A program made the translations under genes and the position numbers. DNA of 17,215 nucleotides, from contig JAFAMW010000018.1 of NCBI GenBank assembly GCA_019232985.1, forward strand, positions 1-17,215, read 5' to 3'. Below, in pieces: positions 14,006 to 17,215 of the stretch (position 1 is the first letter of the stretch; each line of letters opens with the position of its first letter). The stretch comes from Roseateles sp. (GTDB lineage: Bacteria > Pseudomonadota > Gammaproteobacteria > Burkholderiales > Burkholderiaceae). The notes under the pieces were generated by a model, which made no database searches, was not told the DNA's origin, and worked only from the letters and a program-made list of their open reading frames with translations.

Positions 14006-15430
14006 CTACTCGACGGCCTTGACCATCTCCTCGACGACCTTCTTCGCGTCGCCGAACACCATCATGGTCTTGTCCATGTAGAACAGCTCGTTGTCGAGGC
14101 CCGCGTAGCCGGCCGCCATCGAGCGCTTGTTCACGATCACGGTCTTGGCCTTGTAGGCCTCGAGGATGGGCATGCCGTAGATCGCGCTGCCCTTGACGTG
14201 GGCCGCGGGGTTCACGACGTCGTTGGCGCCGAGGATGATCGCGACGTCGGCCTGGCCGAACTCGGCGTTGATGTCCTCCATCTCGAAGACCTGGTCGTAG
14301 GGCACCTCGGCCTCGGCGAGCAGCACGTTCATGTGGCCGGGCATGCGGCCCGCGACCGGGTGGATCGCGTACTTGACCGTCACGCCGCGCTCGACGAGCT
14401 TGTCGACGAGCTCCTTGACCGCGTGCTGGGCGCGCGCGACGGCGAGGCCGTAGCCGGGCACGATGATCACGGTCTCGGCGTTCGCCATCACGAAGGCCGC
14501 GTCGTCGGCGCTGCCGCTCTTGACCGGACGCTGCTCGCCGCCCGAAGCCGCCGTGGCGGCTTCTCCCCCAAAACCGCCGAGGATCACGCTGAGGAACGAG
14601 CGGTTCATCGCCTTGCACATGATGTACGAGAGGATCGCGCCCGAGCTGCCGACGAGGCTGCCCGCGATGATCAGCATCGGGTTGTTCAGCGAGAAGCCGA
14701 TGCCGGCGGCGGCCCAGCCCGAGTAGCTGTTGAGCATCGAGACGACGACCGGCATGTCGGCGCCGCCGATCGGGATGATCAGCGTGACGCCGAGCACGAA
14801 GCCGAGCAGCACGACGCTCCAGAAGTCGAGCGCGTTCTGCGAATCCCAGAAGCCGAACACGAAGAACGCGGCGGCGAGCCCGCACAGCGCGTTCAGGACA
14901 TGCTGGCCCTTGAACTGCACGGGCGCGCCCTGGAACAGGCGGAACCTGCTCTTGCCGCCCAGCTTGCCCCAGGCGATCACCGAGCCCGTGAAGGTCAGCG
15001 CGCCGATGAACGCGCCGAGCGCGAGTTCGACGCGGTTGCCCGGCGGAATCGCTTGGTCGCCATGCGCGGCGATGCCGAACGCGCCGGGCTCGACCGCCGC
15101 CGCGACCGCGATCGCGACGGCCGCGAGGCCGATCATGCTGTGGAAGAACGCGACGAGCTCGGGCATTTTGGTCATCTCGACCGTCTTCGCGCGCCACGCG
15201 CCGTAGCCGCCGCCGAGCACGAGGCCCAGCAGCACCCACAGCAGGCCCAGGCCGGAGCCCCCGGCCAGCTTGACGATCAGCGCCGCCGTGGTCAGCCCCG
15301 CGATCGTCATGCCGGACATGCCGAACGCGTTGCCGCGGATCGAGGTGGTCGGGTGCGACAGTCCCTTGAGCGCCTGGATGAAGCACACGCTCGCAATCAA
15401 ATAGAGCAGGACGACGAGGTTCATGCTCAT
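14006..15430 (-). CDS. pntB: NAD(P) transhydrogenase subunit beta, 474 aa
   Basis: The N-terminal two thirds is membrane domain II (about nine spans). His97 in MPELVAFFHSMIGLAAV (89-105) corresponds to the proton-channel histidine (His91) of E. coli PntB. A short Gly/Ser linker at 286-309 leads to domain III, which binds NADP(H): VPGYGLAVARAQHAVKEL (324-341), HPVAGRMPGHMNVLLAEA (357-374), GANDVVNPAA (401-410) and NKRSMAAGYAG (434-444). The enzyme couples inward proton flow to hydride transfer from NADH to NADP+, supplying NADPH. Length is slightly above the E. coli protein (462 aa). AAGGAGG lies 7 nt upstream of ATG 15430, inside pntAB, whose stop overlaps this start in an ATGA, so translation is coupled. 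Confidence 0.96.
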   Translation of the reverse strand: MSMNLVVLLYLIASVCFIQALKGLSHPTTSIRGNAFGMSGMTIAGLTTAALIVKLAGGSGLGLLWVLLGLVLGGGYGAWRAKTVEMTKMPELVAFFHSMIGLAAVAIAVAAAVEPGAFGIAAHGDQAIPPGNRVELALGAFIGALTFTGSVIAWGKLGGKSRFRLFQGAPVQFKGQHVLNALCGLAAAFFVFGFWDSQNALDFWSVVLLGFVLGVTLIIPIGGADMPVVVSMLNSYSGWAAAGIGFSLNNPMLIIAGSLVGSSGAILSYIMCKAMNRSFLSVILGGFGGEAATAASGGEQRPVKSGSADDAAFVMANAETVIIVPGYGLAVARAQHAVKELVDKLVERGVTVKYAIHPVAGRMPGHMNVLLAEAEVPYDQVFEMEDINAEFGQADVAIILGANDVVNPAAHVKGSAIYGMPILEAYKAKTVIVNKRSMAAGYAGLDNELFYMDKTMMVFGDAKKVVEEMVKAVE

Positions 15431-15753
15431 TGCGCGCCCTCCTTCTTCGCGGCGGCGGCCGGCTTGTCCTTCTTCTTGAACATCGCGAGCATGCGCCTGG
15501 TCACGAGAAAGCCGCCGAAGATGTTGACGGCCGCGAGCGCGACCGCGAGCACGCCCATGCCTTTCGCGAACGGCGTCTCGGTCAGCGCCGCCGCGAGCAT
15601 CGCGCCGACGCTCACGATCGCCGAGATCGCGTTGGTCACGGCCATCAGCGGCGTGTGCAGCGCCGGCGTGACGGTCCAGACGACGTGGTAGCCGACGTAG
15701 ACCGCCAGCACGAAGATGATCAGGTTGATCAGGGTATGGTCGACCGCTTCCAT
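15427..15753 (-). CDS. pntAB: NAD(P) transhydrogenase subunit alpha part 2 (membrane part), 108 aa
   Basis: Three membrane spans can be read, including LINLIIFVLAVYVGYHVVW (8-26). VTPALHTPLMAVTNAISAIV (28-47) is the signature of the membrane portion of the alpha subunit. The C-terminus is a Lys/Ala-rich cytoplasmic tail (KKKDKPAAAAKKEGAQ). In E. coli this region is fused to the NAD-binding domain; here it is a separate protein, the three-subunit arrangement known from Rhodospirillum rubrum. AGGAAGG is 6 nt from ATG 15753. It follows pntAA by 23 bp and overlaps pntB by 4 bp. Confidence 0.95.
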   Translation of the reverse strand: MEAVDHTLINLIIFVLAVYVGYHVVWTVTPALHTPLMAVTNAISAIVSVGAMLAAALTETPFAKGMGVLAVALAAVNIFGGFLVTRRMLAMFKKKDKPAAAAKKEGAQ

Positions 15754-15776
15754 GGCGCGCCTTCCTTTTTCTCGTT

Positions 15777-16892
15777 TCAGTTCTTCGTGACCTTGCCGCC
15801 CTGGGCGACGAGGCAGGCCGCGACGATGTCGTCGTCCATCGGGACGACGAGCTTGCCGTCCTTGTCGACGACGAGCTTGAGGAAGTCGAGCACGTTGCGC
15901 GCGTACAGCGCCGACGCGTCGGCCGCGACCTGGGCCGGCAGATTGGTCTCGCCGACGAGCGTCACGCCATGCTGCTGGACGGTCTTGCCGGCCTGGGTCA
16001 GCGGGCAGTTGCCGCCGGCCGCCGCCGCGAGGTCGACGATCACCGAGCCCGGCTTCATGCTCTTGACCATCGCCTCGGTCACCAGCACCGGCGCGGGCCG
16101 GCCCGGGATCAGCGCGGTCGTGATCACGATGTCGGCCTGGGCCACGCGCTTCGCGACCTCGAGCTTCTGGCGCTCGAGCCAGCTCGGCGGCATGGGCTTG
16201 GCGTAGCCGCCGACGCCTTCGGCCGCCGCCTTCTCCTCGGGCGTATCAAAGGGCACGTCGATGAACTTCGCGCCGAGCGACTCGACCTGCTCCTTGACCG
16301 AGGGCCGCACGTCCGAGGCCTCGATCACGGCGCCGAGGCGCTTGGCCGTCGCGATCGCCTGCAGGCCCGCGACGCCGACGCCGAGCACGACGACGCGCGC
16401 GGCCTTCACCGTGCCGGCCGCCGTCATCAGCATCGGGAAGAAGCGCTGGTAGCGGTTCGCCGCGATCATCACCGCCTTGTAGCCGGCGATATTGGCCTGG
16501 CTCGACAGCACGTCCATGCTCTGCGCGCGCGTCGTGCGCGGCGCGGCCTCGAGCGCGAACGCCGTGAGCTGCGCCTCGGCGAGGGCCTCGAGCCCGGCCG
16601 CGTCGAAGGGGTTGAGCATGCCGACGACGGCCGCGCCAGGCTCCATCAGCTGGAGCTCGGCCGCGTCAGGGCGCTGGACCTTGAGCACGAGCTCGCACTC
16701 GAAGGCCTTGCTGCGGTCGACGATCTCGCAGCCGACGGCGGCGTAGGCCTCGTCGGGGCTGCTCGCGCGGCTGCCCGCGCCCTTCTCGATCCTCAGCACA
16801 TGGCCCTGCGCCTTGAGCTTCTTCGCCGTCTCGGGGGTGACGGCCACGCGGGTCTCTCCGGCCGCGCTCTCGCGCGGGACGCCTATCAGCAT
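15777..16892 (-). CDS. pntAA: NAD(P) transhydrogenase subunit alpha part 1 (NAD-binding), 371 aa
   Basis: This is the soluble domain I of transhydrogenase, related to alanine dehydrogenase. It begins MLIGVPRESAAGETRVAVTP and carries RTTRAQSMDVLSSQANIAGY (119-138), the Rossmann motif VVLGVGVAGLQAIATAKRLG (168-187) with GxGxAG, and the segment IEASDVRPSVKEQVESLGAK. It binds NADH and passes hydride to NADP+ on PntB. It has no membrane spans, as expected for the split form. The start at ATG 16892 is chosen over a TTG at 16904: the GGAGAC that would encode residues in the longer form is in fact a well-placed ribosome site 6 nt before the ATG. It is first in the pntAA-pntAB-pntB operon, with only 53 bp between its start codon and the structured repeat element. 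Confidence 0.95.
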   Translation of the reverse strand: MLIGVPRESAAGETRVAVTPETAKKLKAQGHVLRIEKGAGSRASSPDEAYAAVGCEIVDRSKAFECELVLKVQRPDAAELQLMEPGAAVVGMLNPFDAAGLEALAEAQLTAFALEAAPRTTRAQSMDVLSSQANIAGYKAVMIAANRYQRFFPMLMTAAGTVKAARVVVLGVGVAGLQAIATAKRLGAVIEASDVRPSVKEQVESLGAKFIDVPFDTPEEKAAAEGVGGYAKPMPPSWLERQKLEVAKRVAQADIVITTALIPGRPAPVLVTEAMVKSMKPGSVIVDLAAAAGGNCPLTQAGKTVQQHGVTLVGETNLPAQVAADASALYARNVLDFLKLVVDKDGKLVVPMDDDIVAACLVAQGGKVTKN

Positions 16893-16945
16893 GCGGGTCT
16901 CCAATGCGGTTCAGGCCGGCGCAGCTTACACAAACTGTGCGAACA
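16893..16945 (-). promoter_or_regulatory. Leader and possible promoter of the pnt operon
   Basis: These 53 bp between the repeat element and the pntAA ATG contain the ribosome site and a small dyad CACA-aac-TGTG near 16929-16939. Minus-strand TGTAAG (16925-16930) is a weak -10 candidate, but the matching -35 position would fall inside the element and reads AGGGTC, which is poor. The promoter may lie inside or beyond the element. Assignment is tentative. Confidence 0.25.
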
Positions 16946-16971
16946 GGGACCCTCTGCAAAACCCCGGTGGG
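16946..16971 (+). repeat. Left terminal inverted repeat of the element
   Basis: These 26 bp match the reverse complement of 17190-17215 except at one base. The next outward and inward bases do not pair, so the boundary is sharp. Confidence 0.8.
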
Positions 16972-17189
16972 CCGCGGCGGGCCTTGGCGGGATGCTGGGC
17001 AAGGCGCGAGCCGCCGGCCTGACTCGCGTCAGGTCAAGGCTCGCAACGCCGCCCAGCGCCCGCCAAGACCCGCCCCGAAGGGTTCGTGCGATAACAGGCC
17101 CGCGCGGGTGTTGCGGCGCTCGGCTGTCGGGCCACCAGCCCGACCTTCGCACCGCGCCTACGCGCCGGCCTGTTCTCGCGCGAACGCGA

Positions 17190-17215
17190 CCCACCGGGGT
17201 TCTGCAGAGGGTCCC
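17190..17215 (-). repeat. Right terminal inverted repeat of the element
   Basis: This is the inverted copy of 16946-16971, ending TCTGCAGAGGGTCCC at the last base of the window. The coincidence with the window edge suggests a contig or excision boundary. Confidence 0.8.

Larger units (their letters stand above)
16946..17215. mobile_element. MITE-like structured element, 270 bp, 26-bp terminal inverted repeats and two hairpin arms
   Basis: The left end (16946-16971) begins GGGACCCTCTGC, and the right end (17190-17215) is its inverted copy, 25 of 26 bases matching (only 16959/17202 differs). Arm 1 spans 16976-17074: 15 of 16 pairs (16976-16991 with 17059-17074), then 7 of 7 (16994-17000 with 17051-17057), 7 of 7 (17006-17012 with 17038-17044) and an apical hairpin CCTGAC-tcgc-GTCAGG (17018-17033). 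Arm 2 spans 17082-17185: 22 Watson-Crick pairs plus one G-T in 25 (17082-17106 with 17161-17185), then apical GTCGGGC-cacca-GCCCGAC (17126-17144). The three stems leave only 4, 7 and 4 unpaired bases at the junction. No transposase or convincing ORF is inside. Target-site duplication cannot be checked because the window ends on the last base. It may act as a non-autonomous transposon or a structured RNA/DNA repeat. Confidence 0.75.

Noticed and set aside
16893..16904. TTG start at 16904 for pntAA, adding four residues
   Set aside because: The extra codons coincide with the GGAGAC ribosome site of the ATG at 16892, and family members begin M-[LIV]-IGVPRE.
16886..17194. 102-aa minus-strand open frame over the repeat element
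   Set aside because: The coding sequence would be dictated by hairpin arms, it overlaps the pntAA start, and it resembles no protein I know.
16946..17215. Assigning the element to a named insertion sequence family (for example IS5-like ends)
   Set aside because: The first bases look vaguely like ends of known insertion sequences, but I cannot compare them against a reference and there is no transposase to confirm it.

Overview
The window is GC-rich (third codon positions almost always G or C), with short intergenic gaps, good Shine-Dalgarno sites and a set of housekeeping and accessory genes typical of a chromosome of the Burkholderiales (Betaproteobacteria). The order is inferred from protein style, not from a database match. 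I see no rRNA, tRNA, CRISPR array, phage gene or transposase gene.

Layout. Positions 1-2182 (minus) hold the start of an unrecognised gene that runs off the left edge and a large membrane-anchored SPFH/flotillin-like protein. A divergent gap leads to a plus-strand CPA-type cation:proton antiporter (2294-3529). Converging on it is a five-gene minus-strand run (6675 to 3554): a ketopantoate-reductase-like oxidoreductase, a DUF1697 protein, a glutathione S-transferase, an antibiotic-biosynthesis-monooxygenase-like protein and a TMEM175-type K+ channel. The first three are joined by ATGA stop/start overlaps. Divergent from that run is an MFS transporter (6747-7985), and the gap between them carries two dyads. 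Next come a small conserved-looking 60-aa protein (minus), a glyoxalase I (plus) and a methyl-accepting chemotaxis protein (plus) that ends in a CheR/CheB-docking pentapeptide.

From 10812 to 16892 everything is on the minus strand. Read in the direction of transcription this is pntAA-pntAB-pntB (three-subunit proton-translocating transhydrogenase), fadD (long-chain acyl-CoA synthetase), an unrecognised 179-aa protein and rsmE (16S rRNA U1498 methyltransferase).

The most unusual object is at the right edge. Positions 16946-17215 form a non-coding element of at least 270 bp bounded by 26-bp terminal inverted repeats (25 of 26 match). The inside consists almost entirely of two long imperfect hairpin arms, so the whole unit can fold into a three-way junction. 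It looks like a MITE or structured intergenic repeat. It sits 53 bp upstream of the pntAA start codon, and the window ends exactly on its last base. Two other intergenic gaps (10732-10811 and 12106-12229) contain short stretches resembling parts of one arm.
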